Shown here: positions 1 through 12,675 of the stretch, in pieces
Layout of the letters: each line of letters opens with the position of its first letter
Numbering within the stretch: position 1 is the stretch's first letter
Source of the DNA: Tubiluchus corallicola
Taxonomy: Eukaryota; Priapulida; Priapulimorpha; Priapulimorphida; Tubiluchidae
Direction: 5' to 3'
NCBI GenBank assembly: GCA_030141605.1
Contig: JAQGDQ010000013.1
Coordinates: forward strand, 386,447-450,446
DNA length: 64,000 nt
The notes under the pieces: generated by a model
The model's input: only the letters and a program-made list of their open reading frames with translations
Databases searched by the model: none
Told to the model about the DNA's origin: nothing
Made by a program: the position numbers and the translations under genes

Positions 1-1059
1 ATAATTAATTTTAATGCCAATTCACTGATGCAGTGTAGCTTTTTAATATCTTTGTAATCTTGTAGACTTCATTCGGAAAACGAGTAGCAGGTGTAAAATA
101 ACAAATTTTTGCAAAAATATAACTTAGGCAAAAAGTTCTTCTAAGCTGTAATAACGAAGATATCATCTTACAAATTTTCACGCAAATGCAATTTTCCTGC
201 TTTTACAAAATCTCTAAACATCTTAACAAGAATTATAATATCGGCGAAAGATGTTATTTTTTTACAGAAGACCGAGAACCTTTGCTGCCAGTAATTACGG
301 CATCACGCCGAAAACAGACGCAAATAGTTTGTTAACTAATTAGCTTTGTTAGTAAAGTAAATAATCTTGATTTTTTGAAACGAGAAATTTTAAATTCTCG
401 ATTAACTAATTATTATAATCTTAATGTCAACACCTCGTTGAAAAATCTCATTGTTTATTTGGGAAATAAAACTAGCACAGAGGCTAGTTTATTGAAATGA
501 CTTAAAATAGTGAATTTGTACATGAGTCCGTGTCATAAAAGCTACCGCGCACATGTTCTCTTCTTTTTCATTCTGTAATATTTTAGCGATGGATTATGTA
601 TTTGTTCACAAAGAAGCAGTCCGGTTTATTAATTTTTGATTTTAAAATTAACCACACTTAAATGAACTGTGTACTGTGATCGCTAATTAGCTAAATAAGT
701 CCACCCAATCCTTTTAGAGGATATATAGCGTTAATTGGTTACGTGTTATAAGGATGAGCGTGTAATGAGACCTTCACATTTTTACTGTCATATTCCGTGT
801 GTTCCCGTGCATACACAAGTATGGAGTTAAAAATTGAGCACAGTAGGGAATCCACTAATTGGTAAGCATTCGCGAACAGTATATATTCATTATGAATGGA
901 AAGGTAAATTATACGATTTAGGGCCACATAAAAACCTGATGATAGCTTTTGTGTGTTTTAATTACATTAAGAAGTCAATAAAATCTCCAAGCTTATGAAA
1001 GGCTATTAATTTTGAACTAAAAATCAGGTACTTTTATTTACGACTGTTTATGTTTTCAG
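1..1059. other. Noncoding, intron upstream of first visible exon
   Basis: AT-rich sequence without a convincing exon on either strand. It ends in a splice acceptor (TTTTCAG at 1053-1059) that opens the first GABA-B receptor exon, so it is most likely intron of that gene. Confidence 0.6.
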
Positions 1060-4000
1060 GCTAGGAACTATGCGTTGACTATAGCATTTGCTTTGTCGTT
1101 TGGAGCACTTTTCTCTAAAACATGGCGAGTTCATCGGATATTCACAAATAAAAAAGCGCAGCGGCGGGTAGGAAAATAAACGCTACTTACTACGTAATTT
1201 AGCAAGGCCTTAATTCTTCTGCATAAGCGAAAGTTATGACAATAAAAATTATTGACAATAACTCATTTCTGATTTTAATTGTTTTCGTATGGGTGCATGG
1301 GAGAAAATCATAATTGGCAGATGAAAGAACAAAGAAAAAATGAATAAACGTATAAATAGGCCTGAGTGAAGAGGTGTTGTATACGCAAACAAGTAGATGA
1401 AATGCAAATTTATGACTTAACATATTTTTATATTTCTCACTGTTTGGACGACATGTGCCATGCTGGACGCTTATTACAATGCCAGAAAAACCAAATACAT
1501 GTAATCGTAGCAGGCAACCATTAGCTCAAAGGCTCCGGATCAAATCCTAGGATCTAGTCTGAATTATTTCAATTTTTTGCCAAACGAATGATAACAAGAT
1601 GTCTACGCAATATTTACTTCTAATTCTTTCTGCCACAGATTAAGCACAAGCTTGTAACAAGTCAACTACCTAATATTTTGCAGGTTATTAAAGATGTACA
1701 ACTGATAATGATGGTCTTCAGTATACTATCAATTGACATCATTGTACTTGTGATATGGGATGTTCTTGATCCTCTAACTGTTATTGTGTATGACCTTGAA
1801 CTCGCGGTAAGGAAAAAATTGTTTTTTTAGTAATCGTTTTCAATCATTAATTATTTTCAACTCGTATTTCCACAGAGTACGACTCCTCTCGTACGACCAG
1901 TCGACCACTGGCGTACGGGTGTAATTCAGGCAGCAATGTGGCGTGCGGGTACGTGCAATTCAGGGTAAGCTCATAAAGACTCCGCTACGACGACTTCAGG
2001 TACCACGCTTTGGTTCTGCGTACAACATGTGCCTGAATAGTACCTAATACTTAACTTTAAATTTCGCGCAAGTAGGCGTTCATACATTTAACCAATCACG
2101 ACTGTTATGCCAATTGAAAATCAGTTAAAATTTAGTAAATACTTTAGTGTATGTAGACGGCTTGCAATCCATAATAGTGACTTTTCTGTTTTTTTAAATG
2201 CGCGTGATAATACATATTTAGATTCAACATTGCAATTGAGATATTGCCTATGCGAAAAACAAAAATATAGAATTTCAATAAAAATGTGTCTGTATTTAAA
2301 ATTCCTTGATCTCATGATAGCAAAATGAAAAAAATTGAAATGAGAACTAGAACCTGGAAGCGATGACATTTGTGACGTGTTGCTGTTGTATTTTCTTGAA
2401 ATTGTCTTGGAAACTTTTGACAGTGGACATTCATTTGTGTTTTTCAGTCTTAGGTTATTTCATTTTTGAAATTTATAGCTCAAGTCCGAATCATAGAATG
2501 ATTAAATGTATAATAGGCCAGTATATTAAAGCCCCGTTGCAAGTTAAACTAATTTTAACATTTTATTTTGCAGGAATCCGATTATGACGTTGATGTTCTT
2601 ATACAAAAACAAGTAGATCTTTGTGAATCTCCTAATGAAATCTATTTTATTGGATGTCTATATATTATTCAAGGCGTGTTACTTATATTTGGAGCTTTTC
2701 TAGCGTGGGAAACGAAAAAGGTGAGAACTTTGACAGCAGATTGCGAAATATGTTCAGCTAAAGTTGGCACGGATAACAATTTGTAATCAAAATTGCCTTT
2801 AGTTCAATCGTTTTATATCATTGTTTAGTTCAATTCAAACATAAGTTTTTGGATGGTAATGCACTTATGATCATGACCGGGCAATTACAGTTGCATTAAT
2901 ACATGTACTTTTACTCATTTTATGTTATAGTGTTTGACGTAACTAAGCAGGTTTATATTTAGAGTGTGCAGCATTTCGGCAACGCTCATTTTTATTTAGC
3001 GAATTAGTGAACAAAATTTTAATTAAACTGCATGTAGTTAGCATTTTTCTTTCATTTTCTAGGTAAAGGTGGCAGCACTTAACGATTCTCAGCAAATCGG
3101 TATCTGTATTTATAATGTCACCGTGTTAAGCATCGTTGGAGTGACAATTTCTATGATTCTGAAATACCAGCCAGTTGCTAGTTATGGCTTGCAATCAGGA
3201 TTTGTTATCTTTGCAACAATAACCACAGAATGTACTATATTTGTACCAAAGGTATGCATCTTTGTAAACCTACAAATTAATGAAACCATCTTTCCCGGAT
3301 ATTTACACCTTTCAAATTTCATGTTTTTGTCTAAAGGTGGCAAGCGTGACGTTATGTTATCAGAAAGTAGATAATTTTTTTAGGGTGAGAAAGGTAATTA
3401 AGGAATAGTTTTTGCTAAAGTCAGAAGTATTCTTTTATTACTAATCTTGCAGCGAAAAAAGATATTTAAGTCGTAAACCCAACAATGTTATCACACATTA
3501 ATAGTATAACTTTTCTTGAAAGATGGCAGCACTGTAGTCTCAAAAACTAGTGCCGTCACATTTTCGTCTTTGGTTGATCAAACAGATTATTAGGGACTAA
3601 CAGAGGATTTAATTATCGCCTGTAAAATCCCATTTGGCTTAATAAAATTTAAAGATTATTGCTTAGGCAAAATAATGCGTGACAAAATGTCTTATTAATG
3701 AGTTAGTAAAAAAAATTATCAACAAATAAATAAGCAGGCAGGCAGATAAATGAACTACTAAACAAGCGAACAAAGGAACAGACAAACAAACAAGAAACGA
3801 ATCAACAGTTTAACGAATGACTGTTTGAGCGAGCAAGCAAACAAATGAGCACCTCGTTTTAGAGTTACAGATAACAATTTCGGTTATTTTGGCATTTTTT
3901 GAACAAACTGTTAAACTTTTAGCACTTCTTGTGAATTGATAATTGATTACTGGTAGTGGCTTAAATGACTTTTTTCCAACTGGGCCCAGTTTATTTATCG

Positions 4001-7000
4001 AAGTCACGCTACACCTGATACTGTGCAAGCGTTTCTGAGATGTAGAACTAGAAATTGATGAGTTATTGATTACTGATCATACCCGGATCATTTCTAAAAA
4101 AAGCATATTGCTAATTTGGTTGATTGCACCTGAGAGCAATACACATTTTCTACCTCACCTTTGCCGACTCGTCGTTTATACACACTGAGCCTTGTCATCT
4201 GTAAGATGATACAAAATCGACTCATCGTACTTCGCTGGCTGAGAATACTGCCGGTCGTAAACTAATTCGCTAAACTTAGTTACAGTCGCTGTGAACTTCA
4301 ATGGAGTAAACGTAGTAACCGAAAATGGATACTTAGTTATTCTTGACTGAATAGTGACCATCGAATAACTGAAAAAAATATTGTTCGTTCTTTGATTCCC
4401 TGGATGTTAACTTACATAATACATCTGTATATATAAATTTAAGAAATTTAAGGGTTGTTGCGCTAAAAATCTGTACGCCTATATCACAATAATTCATTTT
4501 CTATCGAAACAAAAGAACAAACTGATGTAGTAAATATCTTTACAGAATAGCTATAAGAGGCAATATTGTGTTTATAGCACTATTATATGAGCATAGTAGG
4601 CCTGCGCTTATTAAATAGTACGTGCATTTCTGTAGTCTCATTAATCAGCTATTAATCAGGGATTAGTTTGTAGTGAATGACTAGTGCCACATTATAATCA
4701 CCGTAGTGGTTATTGTTAACCTTTCAGCAAGGTTTACTTACCAATCAACAAGACTTGTGTACTACTATAATCCCGTATAATTATGCCACGCTTCATGAGG
4801 GAAAAGATAATACACACTGCAACAGTTGCTTTAATTTATCTACAAAGACCCGGATGCTTAGTTCCTGAAAATGTTTCGCGTTGTGAGAAAAGTCGATTAT
4901 TAATACATAAACCTTATGTTTCTGGTACAAGTCACATCTTAATACATGGCAACGACATGCAAAATTAACCTAATTCATTTAGGAATGTTAGGATATGAGA
5001 AACTAGATTGAAAATAAGATAGTGCTGTTCTGAGATTTGCCATGGTCATATTCGTAAATGAAGTTAAAGTGCCCAAATTCTCAAAAAATTCTCTATTTTT
5101 TCAGAAGCTTTCGTCTTCTCGGACTTCATCAGCTGACATCAGTTAAATATAGCTAAGATCTTGAAAAATGTTGAAAGATGGATTAACATCTTTCAAGATC
5201 TTAGCTATATCTAATTGATGTCAGCTGATGAACTCCGAGAGGGCGAAAGCTTCTGAAAAAAAATAAAGAATTTTTGAGAAATTTATGGGCATTTTAACTT
5301 CGTTTACGAATATGAGAAACTATTTCTGATTGTAGCATTACTCAAATTCGTTTTTGAGAAGATTAAAGTGCTTTATTATCACCAAAAGAAGGAAGAGGTA
5401 AATCCTCACAATACAAAACATCTGTTTGGTTTTTAATGCTTACATCGACTTGTATGTATAGAAATTAATTTGCGTATCTCATGTGATATATTAAATGCAG
5501 TGTAAGGAGCGCATTCCTTTCGAGATTTGTGCTTCTCTTAAAACCCAATCTTAAACTACAGCTCAAAACAACCTAATCTATTGAAAAGGCTATATAGTTT
5601 TTTTTAAAAATGACTTGCATGAAAGAAATACTTCTGTAGAAACCTAATTTCGAGATCGCGGGCTAGATATTCGATGTTCGCTAGTTAGATAGGTACTAGC
5701 GTCCGCATCTCGGAAACGCGTTCCATAAAAAATAGGCACTTATAAAAATATTGTACGTTTGCGAGTAATATCTCACGATTCAGCTATCGAAAAAGGTCGT
5801 TGGCAACATAAAGATAGATTATGTGAGCTTTGCAAACCTATGTTACTAACTGAGAATGAAAAACATTTAATTTTGAATTGTAAAAGAACCGCATTAGCAC
5901 GTAAATTATGTAATGTTGAGAATTGTAACTTTCGAGATTTAATCGGTAATTTTGATGATATATACAAATTCATGGAATGTTTGCTTTGTGCTCGGGTGTA
6001 CTTTTAAACATAAACGAGCAGTGCGGTTGATAATATTGGTAAATAGTTCATTAGTTGCCTGTAATTACATTCATAATTTAAAAAAAAACTATAGGGTGCA
6101 GATTTCACGCGGTATATGTCACGAAATTGCAAAAAATGCTCCAAATGTATTTCTGTAAATGTAAAAATTGTTATGTAATATTTAAACTGGTTGTTATGAA
6201 ATTTGGAGAATAAACATTACTACTACTCACTACTACTACTGTACCTCTCAGTTCAGATGTGTTCAGTCGTCATGTAGCACATACGTTCGACAGCTTTTGC
6301 ACGAGCGCAACGGTAAACTTGAAATTTAAATGATTAAACTTAAAATTTGCCGAATTTTTCAGTATCACACTGAATGCTGTACAGTAGCACTCTACTTCAA
6401 TTTTCTCTTTCGCAAACAAGTGCAACGCGCTCGTGGAATTTTTATGCTGCTGAAAATTATGTTCACTTGTGATGTTATTCGCTAACTAGGTCACCGGTCG
6501 TTAATTAAGTTTTTAACCTGTTATCTAATTATAAGAAACACTTTGGCATTATTGTAGATGTTAAAATGTACACTTTTTACCGTACTCCAAAATGAGGTCG
6601 AATATGAAAAATCATTTTGCTTTCCTTCAGTTGAAGTTTTCCCTAATAATTCCTCTCCTTGGATTTGAAGTTTCTCCTCTAGAAATCGTGAGCCTGCTGT
6701 TTGAGAAGCACTGAACCTAAATCTAGATGTTTGCGTCAGAATGTGTACTGCAATCTCCAGGGAAATCGTTGTTAACTTGTTATTGATGTTCCTGTGATCG
6801 CCCAGCGACCGCTATTACCATTATAGCTCCAGAAAAATGCCGTCCCAAAGAGGTTTAGGCGAAAAATAAACAATTATTTTATGACTCACATTTTGATAAG
6901 ACTGTTGAGAGAATAAACTGTTTGAAATTTTAATTTATTAGAACAGTTAGAAGTTTTGAGTGTTTTGAAATAAGCCCGAGATGTAGTCAAATTTTGTCAA

Positions 7001-8180
7001 ATTGATAGAAAAGTTAGATAAAAGTGTAGCAGGAGTTCGAGTGGAAACAGAGAGCAGAACATTGTCGTTTAATTTAACAGAGTTTGTCAAGGGAGAGAGA
7101 CACGCCAGCGCTGGGCTGTTACGCTTTAGACTGAATGATTCGGAATGACACGATTTGCATAGGAAAATTCTGATATTGTTGCTGATTCAGACTTCACAAA
7201 GGTTTTCGAAAAAAAAAACAGATTCTGTCTCGAAACCAAAGTTCGGATCTTATCCTCTTAGTCGAACCCGTATATTTTTAGCCAATGCTGAACGATAGAC
7301 AATAGAAGTTAAACAGCAAGAGGAAAGTAAACGCTTTTCAAAAACGTCTCTACAGGATGCTATTAGGTATTAAATGGCCTGATGGAATATCCAATGATGA
7401 TATATCCGAATATATCCGGGTGAAGAAAAACCCTTGGAGTGAGTAAATCCAATTCAGAAGACTCTACTGGATTTGACATGTTGTAAGACTGCTTCAGGGA
7501 TTTCTTGTTCCCATTCATTACATAAGGTTTTGAACCAAAAAAAACCCTGAGGGGTCAGATAATTACGTATGTAGATATAATACAAACTGATTTAGCAAGT
7601 ACAACTCCAGATTTGAGGGACGATGCTTTATGGGCAGTAACTGCGGCAGGAGTGCTTGAAGTCAACAAGTGAGATGTGCCATGTTTTAGGACATGTAGGC
7701 AAAACAACGTCGACGACGCAAGCTGTTAAGGGAGTGGGGAAAGCCGATTCTGGTCTGTTCCTTTGGACTGTAATGATTCGGAATGATATGATTTGCATGC
7801 TGACATTGCCGTTAAATACATGGGTTTATTTATTTTATGATTTTGTTTCAGTTAAGGAGTATTGCTGTTGGCGATGAAAGTATTGGAGCAACAACAAATA
7901 CTGGTGCCACAGGGACATTTAATACATACGCTTTAACTGAAGAACGTACTAAGGTATTAATTTAGAATTATCAGTAAGTTTGGAAAACTGGTCTAAAGCA
8001 TTTCAGATTCCACTTTATTCATATTTATTCATTTATGAATGCAGCTGCTATGTTTGTTTATTTCAGCACGCGAAAGAAGTAGATGTTCTTAAAACAGAGA
8101 TCAAAGAACTGAAGAACAAAATAGCGCTGCTTGAAGAAGAGCGGACAAAGTTTGACGTCAACATAGTCGAGAAATCGTAG
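1060..8180 (+). CDS. GABBR: GABA-B-type metabotropic receptor, 3' half (5' partial)
   Basis: Class C G-protein-coupled receptor of the plasma membrane. Six exons, all joining in phase 0: 1060-1167, 1684-1806, 2574-2720, 3063-3251, 7852-7953 and 8067-8180 (stop TAG), giving 260 residues. Exon 1 carries TM3 and the second intracellular loop with the family signature KTWRVHRIFTN. Exon 2 is TM4 (IKD, then a hydrophobic run, then WDVLDPL). Exon 3 is TM5 ending FLAWETKK. Exon 4 is ALNDSQQIGICIYNV (TM6) and TM7 ending FVPK. The last exon encodes a short leucine-heptad coiled coil (VLKTEIKELKNKIALLEEE), the kind of tail by which GABA-B subunits pair. The KTWRVH and ALNDS motifs look closer to vertebrate GABBR2 than GABBR1. 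Ligand-binding domain and TM1-2 lie left of the window. Whether it binds GABA cannot be judged here. Intron 4 (3252-7851) is 4.6 kb and full of repeats. Confidence 0.93.
5046..5312. repeat. Foldback (long inverted-repeat) element
   Basis: Two arms of about 130 bp are near-perfect reverse complements around a loop of only a few bases near 5175-5185. The left arm runs from the CATATTCGTAAATGAAGTTAAA side through AAGCTTTCGTC and CATCAGCTGACATCA. The right arm returns through TGATGTCAGCTGATG and GCGAAAGCTTCTG to CTTCGTTTACGAATATG. It sits in intron 4 of the GABA-B gene and would fold into a long hairpin if transcribed. Confidence 0.85.
5505..6660 (+). repeat. Interspersed repeat G, copy 1 (interrupted)
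   Basis: About 600 bp shared with 22055-22680: common blocks include AAACTACAGCTCAAAACAA, TTCAATTTTCTCTTTCGCAAA and CGTTAATTAAGTTTTTAA. Copy 1 is split by a LINE 3' end at about 5745-6238; copy 2 is not, so the LINE landed in a pre-existing repeat. Confidence 0.75.
5745..6238 (+). mobile_element. LINE (non-LTR retrotransposon) 3' end, truncated
   Basis: An open frame at 5759-6004 encodes the C-terminal Cys/His knuckle typical of non-LTR reverse transcriptases: RLCELC, eight residues, then ENEKHLILNC. A short 3' UTR with AATAAA follows, and the copy ends in a (TACTACT)n-like tail at about 6215-6240, as many LINEs do. The 5' portion is missing, as expected for a 5'-truncated insertion. It lies inside repeat G. 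Confidence 0.75.
7320..7675 (+). pseudogene. LINE reverse-transcriptase C-terminal remnant
   Basis: Broken reading frames resemble the end of a non-LTR retrotransposon polyprotein. One segment near 7340-7440 reads LYRMLLGIKWPDGISNDD, matching the 'LLGI(K/R)WPD.I(S/T)N' block. A later segment near 7555-7670 reads ITYVDIIQTDL, then a run ending in a DALWAVTA-like block, as in C-terminal 'TTYVD...L' ends. Stops and frame changes separate them, so this is a fossil in GABA-B intron 4. Confidence 0.55.
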
Positions 8181-10422
8181 GCTAGAAGTTTCTCACAAAC
8201 CCAGCAGGGATAATGAACACTAATTAACAAAAAGCCACGTACGAGTAACAGCGATGTTTTTTGCTATTACCTGCATTACTCAGAGTTATGTTGCCAAATT
8301 CTTGATGTGAACAAATCACCATGACAGCTTTTCGACATGATTATTTTCACGATGATTTCCGCTATTGAGGCGATCTATAAAAATAATGAGATTACTTAGA
8401 AGACTGCGTATGTTGCCATTGTTTTAGACTAGAAAATTTGGACTTTGGAAAATTAGAAACTGATCAATGAGTTGAGCAAGATATGATAACTGTGCCACAT
8501 GTTTCGAGTTCTAGGTGACACGTGTTCTGCTGTTGTAATTAGCTTCTAGATAACTATAGTAATAGTTATAGCAATAGCTATAGTAACTAGATTGTTGTGT
8601 TATTGTACGCAAGTTAGAAAACGCTTGCTGGTTTTCAGCTGATTCATCGAAATAAGATTAAGAGTGGAACTAGTGAAACAAGTATTATATTACCGTTGCT
8701 GAATAAACAAATGGAACAATTCTTTTAACATATAACAGATTATATCATTTGTTTAAAGTACTCGTATTAGTATATTAGTTAATTTAATTTCAAGTATATG
8801 CACATTAACAAGCAGTGTATATAACATGCGTACGACTAGAGTGTTCGATATTCGGGATTTGAGAAAATTTCGAGACAGGTTTCGGTGGTCGGGATGGGGA
8901 CCCCGATCCTGAACATTCCTACGTACGACCGCCATTACGAATATATAATGGTTTTCGAGTAAATGTAAATGAATTCGTCAAGAACTTGATTAATTCTAAT
9001 TATTTTCCGTAATCTGTTAGTTTCTGTTCATTATAATTCCATCATCATAAAAGCATCCGAGACATCTATGCTTAATTATTATTAGTAAATCTACATTCTG
9101 GTGACGTAGTGGCGTGTTTTTATTTTTACAATGCAAAAAATACAGATGACCACAATGACGCAGTTGTGCATGAAAATGACGACAGCAAACAGCAGGTGTG
9201 ATTTTTTTTATTAGTTACATTTTGGGGCACTCTACAAGCCAAGAGAGAGCACCATTAGTAGTTTTGCGATGCTCGTTAGTACCACCACTAATACATATAC
9301 AGTGTATATCAGTATCACTCACCGTTGCCACTGTTGCTTCAATCACTAATATCTGTGGCTTTTACGGTTATCAGTACAGCTATCACAATTACCATCACTA
9401 CAGCTGTTTGATGCGCACCACTGTGATGCGCATCATATCACCGTTACCGTCGCCACCTAGTAAATGGCGACAAGAAGGTTGGCACCGACATTAATGATAA
9501 GAATAACAATGATGATAAAGTGACATTAGCGGTTATGGGACCCGAAAACAACAACGATAATGATCAACAGTTTAGAGCAACAGAAAAAATGATGATGATG
9601 ATGATAACAGCCTCGTGACACGAAAACATATCCGCACCCATTGTCATTGTCGGCTGCTGGTTTTTGTGATTTATAGGTTGATTTACCGAGTTAGTATGTT
9701 AATAATGCTAATTAATATGACGATGTGTTTCAACAACCGATTTCATATTTTCTTTCCGGACAAGTTGTCACCAACAGATGGCCCAGAGCCTTACGCAGTG
9801 CACACTCGGGGTTTCTCGCCTTTTCAAATGAGTTTATAATTTGAAATTATTTCAATGAATTTATACCTTATAATTTTAATTTTGGCTCTGGATGTTATAC
9901 TTATTTGTTTATCAGAAAAATTCTCTTACCGCCAGTGTGTCGCTATTAAGCATTTAACCACAAACCTGTTAACTGATAATAGCTTGTTTCGTTTTATAAA
10001 CAAAAAGGGGACTGCCTTTTAAATTCGTTTCTATTCTTTTAACCTGCGCTTGGCTGATTAGCTATTTGTGTATGAAGCTTTCGCCTGAAACAAATGTGAA
10101 AATTCTGCTGTTGAGAAGAGCGGATAATGCTCGCGTGAAACCACAGAGATGCTACTCGCGGGTGAACATTATTGAATAAGCTAAAAGAAGCGGCAGAAAT
10201 GACAGGAGACTGCGCATGAGTGAACGTGAAACACAATCTCGGAAGTCATAAGAAATTTTATTGCACTAAGTTATCTTATTAACTTGTGTTTTACGTGCAC
10301 TTATCATCAAGTCAGTATCTGCATGATATATCAGATATATCATCACTATTATGTTAAAATAAAACAGAATTTGTAGAAAAATCAAAATGTGTTTGTAAAT
10401 ATGAGCGAAATTTGATTTAACG
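8181..10422. other. Intergenic region between the two GABA-B genes
   Basis: No gene was seen. An AATAAA at 8702-8707 is a plausible polyadenylation signal for the upstream receptor gene. Short symmetric A/T motifs occur at 8535-8600, and GAT/CAC-type simple sequence at 9290-9610. The promoter of the second GABA-B gene must lie here, but no element is recognisable. Confidence 0.5.
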
Positions 10423-12576
10423 ATGGTTATTAAAGTGGCGCTGACAGTGGCACTGCTGCTGTCGGCAGTGACTGCGATGGCCAAAAAGTTTGATTTGCAT
10501 CTGTTGGGCTTGTTTCCCATGGAAGGACCATGGGCAGGAGGGCAAGTAATGTTGCCTGGTGCACAAATGGCTTTAGACCATATCAACAGCCGACAAGACA
10601 TTCTACCTGAACATGATCTAAACTTGCAATGGGGTGATACAAAGGTAAAATCATAATCATTTGATATTTGATTAAATAGATTATTTGATTACATGGTTTA
10701 ATTTATTTCATCTACGTTAAGCATGACGAATGGGTAGCAGTTAGGACAAGAATGGGACATTTGATTTGATATTGTCTAATATTAATAAGATTTTGAGGTT
10801 AGTCCAGGCGCCTTCAGCTTTTACATAAGACGCCAAACCTACTCCAGCACACAAACACTAAAGTTAGTTATGCCAAAGTGTTATATGATCCTGCTCGTTT
10901 CGCGATTTTGGATCAAATCTCAATTACAATTTATTTCAAAGTTCAACATGCTTTATAAAGTATCAGACCATAGATTCGTTTTAAAAGATATTTTCAATAC
11001 AAGAAAAATAATAGCCAAAATACCTGTTATAGCATGACAACACAAACGAAAAAACACACACAAACAACAGCAAAGTTAGCAGAAGGAGTTACACAAACAG
11101 AAATAGTAATTAAACAACAAAATTTAAGAAAACTAACAAACATAAAAACCTCATAAATAAAAGCATAAATGAAGCAAGTATCACACGACACCAACGCTTT
11201 AAACGCACTAAAAATTTACATCATGTAGATATGTTAAAATAACGGCGATTCCTGTTATTGACATTATAACATGGAATATGTACTTGACATTTCAAAGTTC
11301 TTTTCGTCAATATGTATGTAGTAATGTGGAATTAAAAACTGGTTTCTTTCAGTAGGAATTTAGCACAAGCACAAAACCAGCAGTATTAAAACAACAGTTT
11401 ACCGTGGGAACAAATTTTCTGACATACAAGTGTGATCTTTTAGTTAATAGATGGGTTAATAGATGGGCTAGATGGGTTAATAGTTGGGATATAATAGACT
11501 GTCTAATTTGTCAGTTCAATAGAATTTATCTTTGTCAGTCGAAGATGCATGTACTGTGCTGCACGAACATTTTCGATTAATTGATTTTCTTTTAAAAGAA
11601 TTATCACAACACGCAGCTACGCATATATGGACTAATTATACTAATAATACCACATAATTTACGCGATTTAACGGTTTACGTTTTTGGCAATTTGTTGGTT
11701 GGCACACAAAACTGTTCGCGGATCAATTTCTGGTATTGAATATTTTACATCGTGTTCGTCAAATTTTTTTCAGTTCCATGTTTTCAGTCATTTTGCAAGC
11801 ACTTCCTGGTTTTATTAACAAAATCTGCTATTCTGCCATTGATGTGTTGTCTCTTAATCAAGTTATACTGAGAAAGTTTGCAGTTTTTTCATGTTAATCT
11901 TGAAAAATGCTTATTTTAGACGACGTTTTTCTAAAAGTGTACATTTTGCGACGTAGACATATAGAAGTTTTCTACTTTTGCTGATGCAAAGCCTTTAGGC
12001 AATGACAATTGATGCTTTCGAGAAATTTCGAAAAGTTTTCTTTAATAAGTACTTGCAGCTTAAGTACTGCATTTCTCTCTGTACGGAAGCAATCAGTCAC
12101 AAGGCCACACTGCTCTCCATGGGCAACACAATGACTGTAAATGAAATTCAGAAATTCAAGCTCCCAGTCTTATTGATGCATTACTGCGTGTATCCAATTG
12201 TAAAAGAGTTAATAAGCTCGTAGCCATTAACATTTTCCTGTCAGTAAATTGAAATAATATGCTGTCAGTCTGTACCGGCTTTGCGCTTCCATTAATAATT
12301 AACTTCATTAACGACAGGGTTATTTTCTCATTTTGTAGGTTCTGTCTCTAGACTAGAATGGAAATTTGTTTTTCAATCGAGTGTACGTCAAAATTGCACA
12401 TACTACAATATTTCTATGATACAGTAAATAGCTAATTTAAATAAGTAATTTTGCGCAGTAAAAATTTCGCGTTAATAGCATACATTAAAATTAAATAAAC
12501 ATTAAATAAACAAATTAAAAAGCCTAAGTATTACGAATTAAAAATTTTAAATTGCTAGTAAGCGTAACAAAATAGG

Positions 12577-12675
<99 letters not shown>

